This document shows, piece by piece, positions 53,601 through 64,000 of a stretch of 64,000 bases of DNA. Made by a program: the position numbers and the translations under genes. The stretch covers positions 1,631,525 to 1,695,524 of the forward strand of contig CAIIXF020000004.1 of assembly GCA_903813345.2 (NCBI GenBank), given 5' to 3'. This DNA comes from Owenia fusiformis. Lineage: Eukaryota > Annelida > Polychaeta > Sabellida > Oweniidae. The first letter of the stretch is position 1. Every line of letters begins with the position of its first letter. Below the pieces are notes generated by a model. It saw nothing but the letters and a program-made list of their open reading frames with translations. It made no database searches and had not been told where the DNA came from.

Positions 53601-56600
53601 GCTTAGAAACTCCTAACCATGTGATAAATAACAATATGCATATAATCACTTGTGTCTCATATATACATGTATTTTGATACAGAGTGGGGCTATCATATTA
53701 TGCGCTAATCAATTTAGAAAAATAATGTGTAATATACGAAATACCGCTTACTATGTTTGTGTTTTCTCTGTGCATAATATGTATAACTAGCTTATGAATG
53801 AAAATTTGAATTAAAATGAGATCAATATATCAATGATATGTTCATATAAACTTCATGCCTAACCAAAGGTCTTAAAACTGTAACTTATCGCTTGTATGTA
53901 ATTTTAAGACCCCTTATAAAGCAGATAATTAAAAAATTTATATTTCTTGTTATTTTAGCACCGATACAGATGCAGTAGTTGATGAGATAGCTAATAAGGA
54001 GCCCCTAATCACATCCTCCAAAACAGAACAAGTCAGAAAACTTATAGTCCGTATCCTTTTAAACAAGAACATGACAAAGATTCGAACTTAACTTATGAGT
54101 AACTTATGTGTCAGAGGTTTGATAAGCAGTCAACTTGAGCTAATTTTTATGTTATTTTGTTGACAAAAAGCGATTGTCATTGAAAATGCCTCCAGTGATT
54201 GATATTTGTCATTGTATATTTTAAGATCTTTTTGAGAGTTCTGACTTTAAATTCCATGGAAATGCCTGCGTGGGATACAATGACTTGTGTTATAATCATT
54301 GATTATCACTAATTCATCACTCATTTGAGGACAAGTCACTGTGTTGTTCTTCACTTCATTGTATGTATTTACTACCAATCACATAATAATGTAGTGTAGT
54401 GTAGTACAATATATTCAATTTCTAATGACTAATATGTCAGGTCATGACATCTAAAGAGTCAATAAAAGATATATACAAAAATTATAGAATAATCAAAATG
54501 TCTCCAAGGAACATTCCCTGAAAATTTTATGGAAAAAAAACAATTATTGATAAAGTGAGAGCATATAGTGCATTACTTCTGGGACAACCCTCGTACATAT
54601 GCTTTGTAAGTATGCCGACTTGAAACTTCCAGAGTATGTTTCATGCCATTGAAAATACATTCTTGCCATAATTTCAATCACTTGCGGATTAACCTTAACT
54701 GTAGACCAGGATTGCAAGAGAAACTAGGTCAAACAGATGATCACCATTTCTACTTATTTAAGGTAAGGATTTGTATATAAAGATTAAAGAACATGCAACT
54801 AGAGAAAACATTTCAAAACTCACATTTTTAAAAAATAAAACACAGAAATGTTTGTACCTGGAATAAACAGAACATTGGCATGTTGAAAATTGACAATATG
54901 GGGTGAGTGAGGAGTTTGAGAATATTCTGAATTAAGAAAGTAAATGCCATTTATTTTTGGCAATTTTGAAATATATGTTTCTACTTATGTATAGCAGTGC
55001 TCTCCCTAAATTGAACTTACTGCTAGGCGCAGCACCTCCATGTTTCTGATACCACCAAAATGCTCCTCAATTCAGTTATCATGCCTTCTAATTGTTACAT
55101 TAAAAAATAAGGATATCTTAAAACATTGCACAAAAATTCACAAGAACATCATTCAGATGTTGCACCAAATTTTATAAATTACAAAAATTCTTAAAACGAT
55201 GCGCTCAAAAATTAACAAAATCATCCACACAAAAAATCCTGGGGAGACGACTACATAGGTATAGAGTGTTTGAAAGCAAGTGTTGCATCTACCTAAATAT
55301 AGAGAGGCTTGCACCCACCTGGAAACCCATTTCATCCACTTGAAATTTTTATCTGAATTTTGCTAGGAATTTTGCATCCCAAATGACTTGGGAGAACACT
55401 GGTACACATACTTGTTATGATCAGTAATGCTATGAAGTGCTATGATGTGGTCATTGTGTGTTATTATAATTTATATATGTTTATTATATTTTCATTTTGT
55501 GTTTATTATTTCAGGTGCTTAGAGCCCATATTCTGCCATTAACCAATGTAGCATTTAACAAATCTGGATCCAGGTGAGTGTAATATTTCAAGAGTTATTG
55601 ATTGGTGTTTTGAAATGAGTAGTAGTTTGAAGTTAGATTGAGTAATCCTGTGTAGAAATCTGGAGATGTGTTCACTCTGAAAAAATCGAGCAAGATAGTA
55701 ATAAAGGTCAACTGGTCATGTCATGTTAACAAACCATCGGGGAAATGTAATACTCTACGTGCATTAAATTTGGCAGTAAAACATGTTTGGGGACCTTGTG
55801 GTACTTCATAGGTTTTTGTCCAGTGAAAGCTATAACATTTAGTAGACAAAACCAAACCATGCGGGTTTACGAAGTGAATTTATTTCTATAACCTGATTGG
55901 CTCATGGGGCCATGACACGACACAAATAGTATATCAAAGTTAAGGTAGTTAAACACAATGACATTACAAAAGCCATGGGACCATACCCCTTGAAGTGCTA
56001 TCAAACCCCACGGGTCCCATGGACTATGCTCCATTATGTGTTTGTTAGGGTTAATGAACACCCTCTCTGTAAATACACAGCATAAGAATATGATATTCTG
56101 TTTTCAGCTTTATCACAGGTAGCTATGATAGGACTTGTAAAATATGGGACACAGCTTCAGGAGAAGAACTACATACTCTAGAGGGTCATAGGAATGTTGT
56201 ATATGCCATAGCCTTTAATAATCCTTATGGGTGAGTTATATAATATATGCCAGTCATAACCTTTGATGATCCTAGGTTGAAAACATGTCATGTACATTAA
56301 TAATCCTTATAGGCAATTCAGACATGATAATCCTTATTCCTGATAGTCATAGCCTTTGGCTTCAGTGCCCAATTTTTTGGGGCATCTATATACATGTAGC
56401 TGTAACATATTGCCGTTTTCTTGAGAAATCAAAAAGATTTTTATTTCAATGAATGGGATCAATTGTGAAGAGGAAGTTTGAGTAATTTTCGTCCAACTTT
56501 GAACCTTATACTTTTGTGGCATTTTATCCACTTCTTAAAACTAAATCTCTGTTTTTATTTCAGTGATAAAGTTGCAACTGGATCATTTGACAAAACATGT

Positions 56601-59600
56601 AAACTATGGAGTTCTGAAACTGGCAAATGTTACCATACATACAGGGGTCATACAGCGGAAATAGTAAGTAGTACATGTCACCAATGCTAAGCAAAGTCAA
56701 ATGATTCTGGAAATATGTATCAATGATGAATAAATGCAATTAGCTTACTCGTCTTAAATTCACGACGTCATGGTTACGGCGGCAACATCTAGCTAGATGT
56801 TCAGTGCTTCAGACTGCTCTGGATGTAATTCTTGAAATTGAGCAGTCCAGGTATTATTTATTGAGGTCTCATCTAGAAAAGAATTTGTGAATTCAAACAC
56901 AAAGATAAATCAGAAATTTAACTGCCATTGTTTTTGTATGCAGGTTTTCAACCAATGTGGCTACTTTAGTTAAAATCCCTAATCCTTTGTTTAATAATAT
57001 ATTTTCTTTCAAAGGTGTGTCTGGCATTCAATCCTCAAAGTACCATAGTTGCAACAGGAAGTATGGACACCACAGCTAAATTATGGGATGTACAGACTGG
57101 CGTTGAAATATGTACTCTTAGTGTAAGTTAAATTGAGATATGTACTTTAATTGTAATTTAAATTGAGATATGCACTCAAAGTGTAAGTTAAATTGAGATA
57201 TGCACTAAAAGTGTAAGTTAAATTGAGATATGCACTCAAAGTGTAAGTTAAATTGAGATATGCACTCAAAGTGTAAGTTAAATTGATATATGCACTCACA
57301 GTGTAAGTTAAATTGAGATATGTTCTCTAAGTGTAAGTTAAATTGAGATATGCACTCAAAGTGTAAGTTAAATTGAGATATGCACTCAAAGTGTAAGTTA
57401 AATTGAGATATGCACTCTAAGTGTAAGTTAAATTATCAAATGAATCTTTACTCTTTCACCCCTTCAGTTAATAGTTATGTGCCATAGAAGCATTCGAGAT
57501 CAGTCCATCATCAAAGCAGTCATCTTGTTATCTTGTTAGATGACAGCTAATGTGTAATATTTGAACGCTTCCAGGGCCATTCAGCAGAAATCATCTCACT
57601 TGCATTCAACACAAATGGCACCCAGATAATCACTGGATCATTTGATCACACAGTTTCAGTATGGGATGTCAACACGGGAAAGTAAGTAGATTTAAAGTAT
57701 TAATCTCACTATTTTGTGACTGTTTTGGTTCTAGACAATATAATAGCACGTAAGACAATTTTACAAGAACTGTTCTTTTGCATTTCACTGCACATAGCTA
57801 AACAAAAAATGTTCAACTTCAAAAATCGAGCTCTGTGTTTGTTTTTCAAGCCTACGGAGTCACTCTCTCTTCTTTCAGTTTGTCCACCTCTCTTACAGTC
57901 AACAATTCATGGAACAATTAAAACTGCCTTTTGTTTAATAATCATATCCATTCTTCTTTAAATACCCTATTAAGATTACATGAAACAACAATGGACAATA
58001 TGTTTTTTATTGTGAGAACTACTATGTAAATGTATACAACCCGACCCGAGTTGGAACTCAAATCAAATTTCTGTGACCCGAACCCGACCTGAATCGTTCA
58101 ATTTTGACCCATCCCACCCCCATTAAATACTCTATTTATAAACTTCTATCTTTATTTCTAGGCGTATCCACACTTTGATTGGACATAGAGCTGAGATAAG
58201 CAGTGCGCAGTTCAATTGGGATTGTTCACTAATCGCAACTGGCTCTATGGATAAAACTTGCAAAATCTGGGACACTTCAACTGGTATGTACAGTGAATAC
58301 TACGATTTTGAGTGATTCGTTTTTGTCATTGAGTTTATAATTAGATCTGATCTAGGATCTGATAATTAGGTACATAAATATTTTACATTGAGTGTTTATC
58401 TTCCTGAAATTTTGCTAAGTATGTTGATAAAGCATGGCCTCAATCTTGCAAATGTGTTAAAGATAAGAGCTGATACGTTGCAAATGGCTCATGTTGCATT
58501 TTATATACTATCCTGATTGAAGGGAGAAATGTAGGAACTCTAAGAGGACATGATGATGAGGTCTTGGACGTTGCATTTGACTACACCGGGCAGTATTTAT
58601 TAACAGCATCAGCAGATGGCACTGCAAGGTGCTACAATGCAACTACACACACAATGGTCTCCAAGCTAGAGGGACACGAGGGAGAAATATCAAAGGTAAA
58701 AATTATATGTTACACTTGCAACTCAGGGCTGTTGCAAGGGAGGGTTCGGCTCCCCTGGCAAAAAGTTCTTTCAAACATGTTTTTTACCATTCTGAGCAAT
58801 TTCAAGTGGTTTTTGTCCAAAGTTGTCAACTTTGATCCCCCTTTTTAGTCTCCGGTCATCCTGCAACATAATTTGGTTCCATTTCAGCAATATCAGCAAC
58901 AAAAATTATTTCATGATCTTTCCATCAGAAGTGCAAATACAAAAAGACATTAAAACATTGAATCTTGAGTGGATGATAATGACTTGACAGTGTTGTGATA
59001 AATATAGTGACCATGGGGATGCATTGTTAAGTTAGTTTCATGAGAAAAAATATTAATAATTTGCCCTAGTCCCTTATATTCATAAACGTTTCCATATGTT
59101 TTAACCAGATGTATTAGGTCCCTCAATATTATATAACAATTCTCTAAAATTGTCTTCTAGATCACATTTAATCCACAAGGCACCAAGATTCTCACAGCAA
59201 GTTCTGACAAAACTGCACGAATCTGGGACCCGGAGACTGGAGAATGTCGGCAAATTCTAGAGGGTCATACGGATGAAATATTCAGCTGTGCATTTAACTA
59301 TGAAGGAAACACTATAATAACAGGTAGGCTTTTGAAAATGAGAATGTTAAGAGTTTTTTTTTGATTTATTTATAAATTTCTACAAAGAATACATAAAACA
59401 AGTGCACATGTTCTTGTGGCTGGGCATCATCATTATCAGCCACGATAAGAGTGTTACGAGGTCTTCACTTTTTTGTCAAAAGATTAAGAAATAATGCTAT
59501 CTTATATGGCATGCAAGGTTAGGGACTGCATGCGCATATAGCAAACTGACTACCTCACCCGAATTTTAGAACAAATTTTTTATACACATTTTTAGACTAA

Positions 59601-59908
59601 AACTGTTAAAAGTGTCCCAAGTTAGTTTTTCCGTGAAATTATATTAGCTTTTGGATTAAGCTTTTCTTTGCCATTTCAAATATGCCTCAGTTATTTTGGG
59701 TACTGGCTATATAGGTGGATACACTAAGGGACAGTTGTCCCTTAAATGAGTGTCATTAAGAGTAGACCCCTTAATTGTCGTCTGCCACTTACATAGACTC
59801 TTCCAAATTGATTGAATGGGGTAATCTAAGTTGTAACACAGGGGTGTTATAATGTATTGTATTTTAATTTCAGGTAGCAAAGATAATACTTGCCGAATAT
59901 GGAGATGA
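47680..59908 (+). CDS. DAW1: DAW1, dynein assembly factor with WD repeats (ODA16)
   Basis: CDS: join(47680-47719, 52796-52868, 53959-54050, 54710-54762, 55515-55573, 56108-56230, 56564-56663, 57015-57122, 57575-57681, 58162-58283, 58523-58695, 59161-59323, 59874-59908). The 13 exons total 1248 bp, 415 residues, the same length as the human protein. All junctions are GT..AG and rejoin in frame. The N terminus ([14 protein letters not shown]) and a short helical lead precede a WD40 propeller of eight repeats, with [89 protein letters not shown] and the final [13 protein letters not shown]1/ODA16 acts as cargo adaptor between intraflagellar transport and outer arm dynein, so it is needed for motile cilia. 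No break or missing repeat is seen. Confidence 0.97.
49222..49612. mobile_element. Long-TIR MITE with TA target duplication in DAW1 intron 1
   Basis: GAGTCCATTTCACTGCTTCA at the left is mirrored at the right; the inverted match continues for about 120 bp per arm (CAATTTCTTATTTTTGCC; TACATGAATGACATTTGTAT). TA flanks both sides (49220-49221 and 49613-49614). Overlapping frames in it are not genes. Confidence 0.85.
51828..51955. mobile_element. Short palindromic MITE in DAW1 intron 1
   Basis: AACTAAGACATGAGAATGGT then TAGTCCAACATCATTAG, mirrored to the right end CTTTCTCATGTCTTAGTT. 11761-11838 is a partial relative. Confidence 0.8.
53270..53628. repeat. Foldback repeat in DAW1 intron 2
   Basis: TTATCACACGTCTAGGAGTT with AAGCATTTTGATTCGGTC is mirrored by GACCAATCAAAATGCTTAG and AACTCCTAACCATGTGATAA. 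Weaker pairing extends outward over 53090-53670. Confidence 0.65.
54995..55401. mobile_element. hAT-like MITE in DAW1 intron 4
   Basis: CAGTGCTCTCCC and GGGAGAACACTG are the ends, a common hAT terminus. An exact 8-bp target duplication is not visible, so the assignment is tentative. Confidence 0.6.
57121..57435 (+). repeat. DAW1: 30-bp minisatellite made of the DAW1 exon 8 splice donor
   Basis: Ten full 30-bp units (GTGTAAGTTAAATTGAGATA then TGCACTCAAA) plus a partial one begin exactly at the exon 8 / intron 8 border. The last exon bases (GAAATATGTACTCTTAGT) are the first half of the same unit, so each unit recreates an exon-end-like sequence followed by GTAAGT. Only the second unit has a mutated donor (TTGTAATT). 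Confidence 0.95.
58723..58848. mobile_element. Fragment of the CAGGCCCGTAGC MITE in DAW1 intron 11
   Basis: It contains TTTTTACCATTCTGAGCAAT and TCCAAAGTTGTCAACTTTGA, matching the core of 10397-10578. The ends have decayed. It makes two overlapping frames appear to extend past exon 11; they are not coding. Confidence 0.6.
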
Positions 59909-61830
59909 GTCAAACAAGTGTTGATAAGGACTCGGATAAAGATGTGGATGGACTTGAACGTTTATAGCAACTGCCTTAACTGAGCTTCAAGTGAATGGCA
60001 GTCAACTGAATATTAAATGGAGATCTATCATTGAACTGTAATGGATTTATATCTTTTAAATTACCAAGGTTTTAATGTATGCTTCATGAATATCATAAAC
60101 GTTCAGATATTTACTCATTATTGCAAAACTGAGGTGTATTTGGTTTACTTAATATATTTACTTAAATCGAGAATATATCCACTGAATTTTGGAATTCAAA
60201 ATTGCAGCTTTTGAACCATCAAAGTAAGCATCTGTCACCTCAGTTTTATGACACATTTCTAAAATTATGTGTTGCGATTTGGGTCAGGATGATCTATGCA
60301 AATTTCTGCTGCACACGCATTCACATAAAAAAGATAAAACAGCGTTCTGAACATTTTTTTCATTTTATGCTTTGATTTTTTACGAGCCTAGCTACTTTCA
60401 TCATGTTTTAGAAATTTTGGAAGTATTGCTTTGTTCTACATACATAGTAGTTATCCCAACGAACAAGATGGCCACTAAAATTCAAATTATATTTTGTTCA
60501 ATGGGATTTACTACTCCGTGGAGTTGCTGTTTTTCTAGGTCCTGAATTTGCCTTGATGCATTGCTATGGTTCTATTGAATTGCATGTTCATTTTATGTAT
60601 TTATATATTCATTTGACACATTTGTGTACGAGAAATATGAAATCAGGGTTGCCGATATTTGTGTTTATTGCAAGGGCAAGAAAACTGCCGTCCAATATTA
60701 ACAATCATTCCAAGTTCCGTCCATAATATATTACAGATTTTTGAGAATTTTCTCAATTTTGACTATTTACAGGACTTCAATTTTAAACTTTATATTTCTA
60801 GTTTCACATTTAGTTAGTTTTGAGTATTACACCCCTTTAATGTATTCTTTTCCGAAGATGGACTGCTCCAAATTGCCTGAAATGGAACAGTCCATTTTAT
60901 AAATGGGGGTGTTTTTCAAAATTTGTTTTATTGAAGAATTTGTCCTCAATGAAAGAAATTGTAGAATATTTTATTTCCGTCCAAAACATTATGGTGATCT
61001 ATTTTACAAAGTTATACCAAAAATGTATTTGATTAATGGGTTGTGGTTAAGCTGGTAACTTGTGTATTGTTGTGTGTCACAACTGCATGTAGATTATGTG
61101 CTACCTTTTGTTGTTTTCAATAAATACAAACTAGCCTAATCTAGTTCACTAGTGTCATCTTGTACTTTCATCAAAAAATCAAACAGCCTACAAAAGACAT
61201 AATAACTATTTGGTTTTTGAAAAACATGTACTGACTGATGAGATCAAACATTGATTTGTGTTTCTTCTTGAGCATATTAGAATTTATACTAAGTCAATCA
61301 ATATTTTCTGCTGAAAATACCTTTTGTATATTCCAATAAAATAAGGATTGGATTGGCAGATCTTATTGACCGACTTGGTATATGTGTATTTATATTCATA
61401 AATTGGAGTTTATTTTGATCGATTGTATAGTTCTCATCCTAGCATGACATCTATACTTACCTGTGAAATTCAATGTACTTACTTACCTGTGCACATGTAC
61501 TGTAAATGTTTCCGTCATGCGCGTTGTGCAATTTTAAAAATGTTATTGTTAGCCATAATATTCAGTTTTCAAGAATGTGCTATTGTTTATTTACAAAAAT
61601 AGGGGAAACCTGGTGAAAATAGAATGAAAACATGATTTTTGTGCATTCCATGATGCGGCTTCATGAAAGCAGTTTTTAATACAATGTATGTGTTAGTTGA
61701 ATACTTGAAATATTGCAAATTCTTGTGATGTTTTTCATGGAATTTTTTGTGAAAACATCCATGATATTTTGGATGTTTTAACTATCAAGGAATTATGTAT
61801 GTGAATATCATGAAATTGTTTGAAATAAAT
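59909..61830 (+). terminator. DAW1: DAW1 3' UTR and poly(A) signals
   Basis: AATAAA occurs at 61119-61124 (in a TTTTCAATAAATACAAA context), 61335-61340 and 61824-61829. Any could end the transcript, giving a 3' UTR of 1.2-1.9 kb. A weak stem (TGGACTGCTCCAAATTGCC and GGAACAGTCCA) lies near 60860. No other gene is seen here. Confidence 0.55.
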
Positions 61831-61949
61831 AATTTGTGTTTAAAATCAAAATTCAATTTTATTTAATTTTTTCTTTATTTGTGAAGAAAGGAATTATTCA
61901 AACTGCAGTAGACATCCCTCCATGAAGAACCTTCCAAAAAGCAACTTAT

Positions 61950-62203
61950 GTTACGTAAACCAAACTTCAAAAAACAGTTAAGATCTACACTTCTCACCCA
62001 TTCCGTTTACGTAACAATCGTGAGGTATTAAATCAACGATTCTGTTGTCTTCTGTAGTATTTCGAAGTATGTACATTTTCTTAAACATATGATACTGACT
62101 TATGTTTGTGATAAAAAATGTACCTGGGAATTCTGCCTACAACTCGTGAGATAGGGTAAAGACAGAAATATCGTAACCAGCGTAATCAAGCAGATGACCA
62201 GTG
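61950..62203. repeat. Half-copy of the GTTACGAAAACGG foldback family
   Basis: TTACGTAAACC through GTAACCAGCGTAATCAAGCA and CAGATGACCAGTG matches one half of 41221-41704. Confidence 0.6.
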
Positions 62204-62566
62204 ATGTTGATCTTTCTGGTGTATGAATTGGACGTGTTGATTTTATGTGAATGGGGTGTTGTATTGCAGTTCACCAAATACTGCAGATCATCAGTTTGGG
62301 TGAAACCAATGTATCCTTACAGAATCAGAAATGGCAGAATTAGAAAAGATAGTGTAAAATCGAAGCAATCTTCAAAAAGTAATCTTGAGAATTCTGATTT
62401 TTTATATTTTGAAAAAGAATTGAGATATCTCATCAAATATCAGAATATAGATGATTTGATTAAGATACAATAAAATCTGCCTCAAGTGAACACCCCTCCT
62501 CAACATGATCTCTACCGACTTCTGTACAAATTATCCTTTCTGCAGTGAACACCAACCAACACTTAA

Positions 62567-63054
62567 ACCTGCACATCGCTCCAAAACGCAATCTTGGGTT
62601 GTTTCGGGGGGTGAACTTTATCATTTTGAGCTGAATGAAAGATTATAGAATGATGAACAAATGGGGCAAATCTTGTGTAGAAATACTTACGATAAATGTG
62701 TCATTTCAAAGATTTTTCATTGAATTGCTTCGATCGGCGCCGACGATATGATTTTGGAAAGGTTTCTAAATGAAGAACGTGACGTCACTTCCGAATCATA
62801 GCATTCAAAATAAGTGCTTTTAATTACTTCCACCGTCCATAATAACGCGGTGGTGTAGCGGCAGAATTCTCGTCTAGCGCGCGGGAGGCCCGGGTTCAAA
62901 TCCCGCATTCGCCTTTTTATTTTTTTTAACTAAATGATTGTTCTTTGATATTACGCAGAAAAAACAATTTTTATTTACATAAACTTTATATTAGAGCTTA
63001 AAAATGTAAAAACAATATATGTCAACATATTGTGTTTTGGAGCGATGTGCAGGT
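62567..63054. mobile_element. TTAA-flanked MITE carrying a tRNA-like unit
   Basis: ACCTGCACATCGCTCCAAAA and TTTTGGAGCGATGTGCAGGT are perfect inverted ends. TTAA flanks both sides (62563-62566 and 63055-63058), the target of piggyBac and Kolobok-type transposons. No transposase is present; the tRNA-like sequence lies off-centre inside. Confidence 0.85.
62847..62913 (+). tRNA. tRNA-like sequence, probably a pseudogene (Gly-type body)
   Basis: A D-arm (TGTAGCGGCAGAA), an anticodon arm whose stem pairs CTCG(T) with GCGGG and puts AGC at the anticodon position, a B box GGTTCAAATCC (62893-62903) and a T5 Pol III terminator right after. The body (GCAGAATTCTCG; GCGGGAGGCCCGGGTTC) follows the common tRNA-Gly sequence. 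The 7-bp acceptor stem does not pair properly and one T-stem pair is broken, so it is unlikely to work as a tRNA. It could still drive Pol III transcription. Confidence 0.4.
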
Positions 63055-63058
63055 TTAA

Positions 63059-63697
63059 CTTTTCTTCTTGGCAAAATAATGTTCAATATACACAGGTTTT
63101 ACTGTATGTCTAAATTCATCACAATTAAAAATGGAATGTCCATATAACCTTAAATATAGAAGGATATTTCTAAAATTAAAACCAGGAATAATGAGATCAA
63201 GAAATATTGTAAAAGTTGTGACAACTTTTTTCTTAACTTATTCTCACCTAGTCCTCTTTGATATAACAAAACTAAAATCATATAAAGTGTCTACAATAAT
63301 ATCCATTTATTTTTACAATATTTACACATTTTGACCATATGGCATAAATACTATATTTAATCACTAACATATGGTACACTATACAACAACCAATATCCCA
63401 TTGAGACTATTTACATAAAAATAATCCACCTCAAAAAAAATCATAGATCTTGACACTAAATGAAAAAAGGATTTTTCCAGTTTTTTTAAAATCTGAATAG
63501 TTTCATTTTTAAAAGTCTCTATGTGAATTCTAATATGATACACGACAAACAAGGATATTACTTTTCAAAAAGCTGTTTTCTAATTTCTTCACCATTTATC
63601 AGAAATAAAGGTAAAAAATGACTTCATATTTATCTTGCCTATTGCACCTCATTTACAATTTAATGGTTTTTCAATACACCCCCAAAATGCAATCTGA
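63059..63697. other. Intergenic, nothing recognised
   Basis: AT-rich sequence without exon-like frames. Confidence 0.4.
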
Positions 63698-63850
63698 TTT
63701 TCGACGCCGTTTCGGTGCCAAATTTCGGCACCAAATGGACTGACTAGTCAGGTAGTAAATTTTGGTGTCAGAAGGTTTCGGTGCCGCAACGGTGTTGAAA
63801 CGGTGCAGGAACAGTGTCGAATATTTTCGATGCCGAAACGGCATCGAATT
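63698..63850. mobile_element. Short palindromic MITE, TTCGACGCCGTTTCGG ends
   Basis: TTTTCGACGCCGTTTCGGTG at the left, CCGAAACGGCATCGAATTTT at the right. GTTTCGGTGCCG motifs recur inside. The final 150 bp of the window hold nothing I recognise. Confidence 0.65.
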
Positions 63851-64000
63851 TTATTGGCTGTGTAATCCAAGGAGATCAGCCACCTGTGAAAAATAAATTC
63901 TGAATTCTCAACTCTAATTTGAATATTAAATCATATACTTAAACAAAGGAATATTTCACAACATGACCTAATTAAGAGGTCATGCTAATAAGCATGGCAC

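Noticed and set aside
57121-57435. CRISPR-like regular 30-bp repeats
   Set aside because: The units are head-to-tail without unique spacers and lie in an intron of an animal gene; it is a minisatellite.

Overview
This is eukaryotic, AT-rich genomic DNA from an animal. It has genes split by long introns with GT..AG junctions, a tRNA-derived SINE, a 5'-truncated LINE, a mariner relic and very many inverted-repeat (MITE or foldback) elements. The two host genes are a cilium gene (DAW1) and a secreted cartilage intermediate layer protein (CILP)-like gene. Large repeat-filled introns with this gene content suit a marine invertebrate; an echinoderm or hemichordate is my guess, but nothing here fixes the species.

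Layout. 1-9300 is a block of nested inverted repeats: an outer pair of ends at 202 and 9301, and an inner 5.4 kb element (1243-6652) whose arms carry ~370 bp tandem units. 9640-33896 is a plus-strand gene for a secreted CILP-like protein. My four-exon model is signal peptide (9640-9703), a copy of the CILP C-terminal module (18856-19347), a thrombospondin type 1 repeat (28087-28254) and a large last exon (31489-33896). All three introns are phase 1 and the model reads through as 1043 codons. Its introns hold mobile DNA: a hAT-type element with an 8-bp target duplication, a TA-flanked MITE, foldbacks, a LINE with an 11-bp target duplication, a SINE, a mariner with a nested insertion, and a family whose ends begin CACTGTG or CACTATG.

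34025-38768 is a 4.7 kb inverted-repeat element containing a small two-exon reading frame whose first coding exon is just ATG. 39121-45051 holds two copies of one TIR element; the second was split by a 4.6 kb insertion that itself contains a foldback, a TTTCACCCC minisatellite and another MITE. 46149-47010 is a further MITE, whose right end also occurs at base 1-100.

47680-59908 is a complete DAW1 gene (outer dynein arm assembly WD-repeat protein): 13 coding exons and 415 codons, with all junctions in phase. A 30-bp minisatellite in intron 8 is built from the exon 8 splice donor itself. Its 3' flank carries poly(A) signals, followed by a half foldback, a TTAA-flanked MITE containing a tRNA-like Pol III unit, and a small palindromic MITE near the right edge.

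The two host genes share strand only; nothing suggests they act together. The other sequence is largely repeat-derived.
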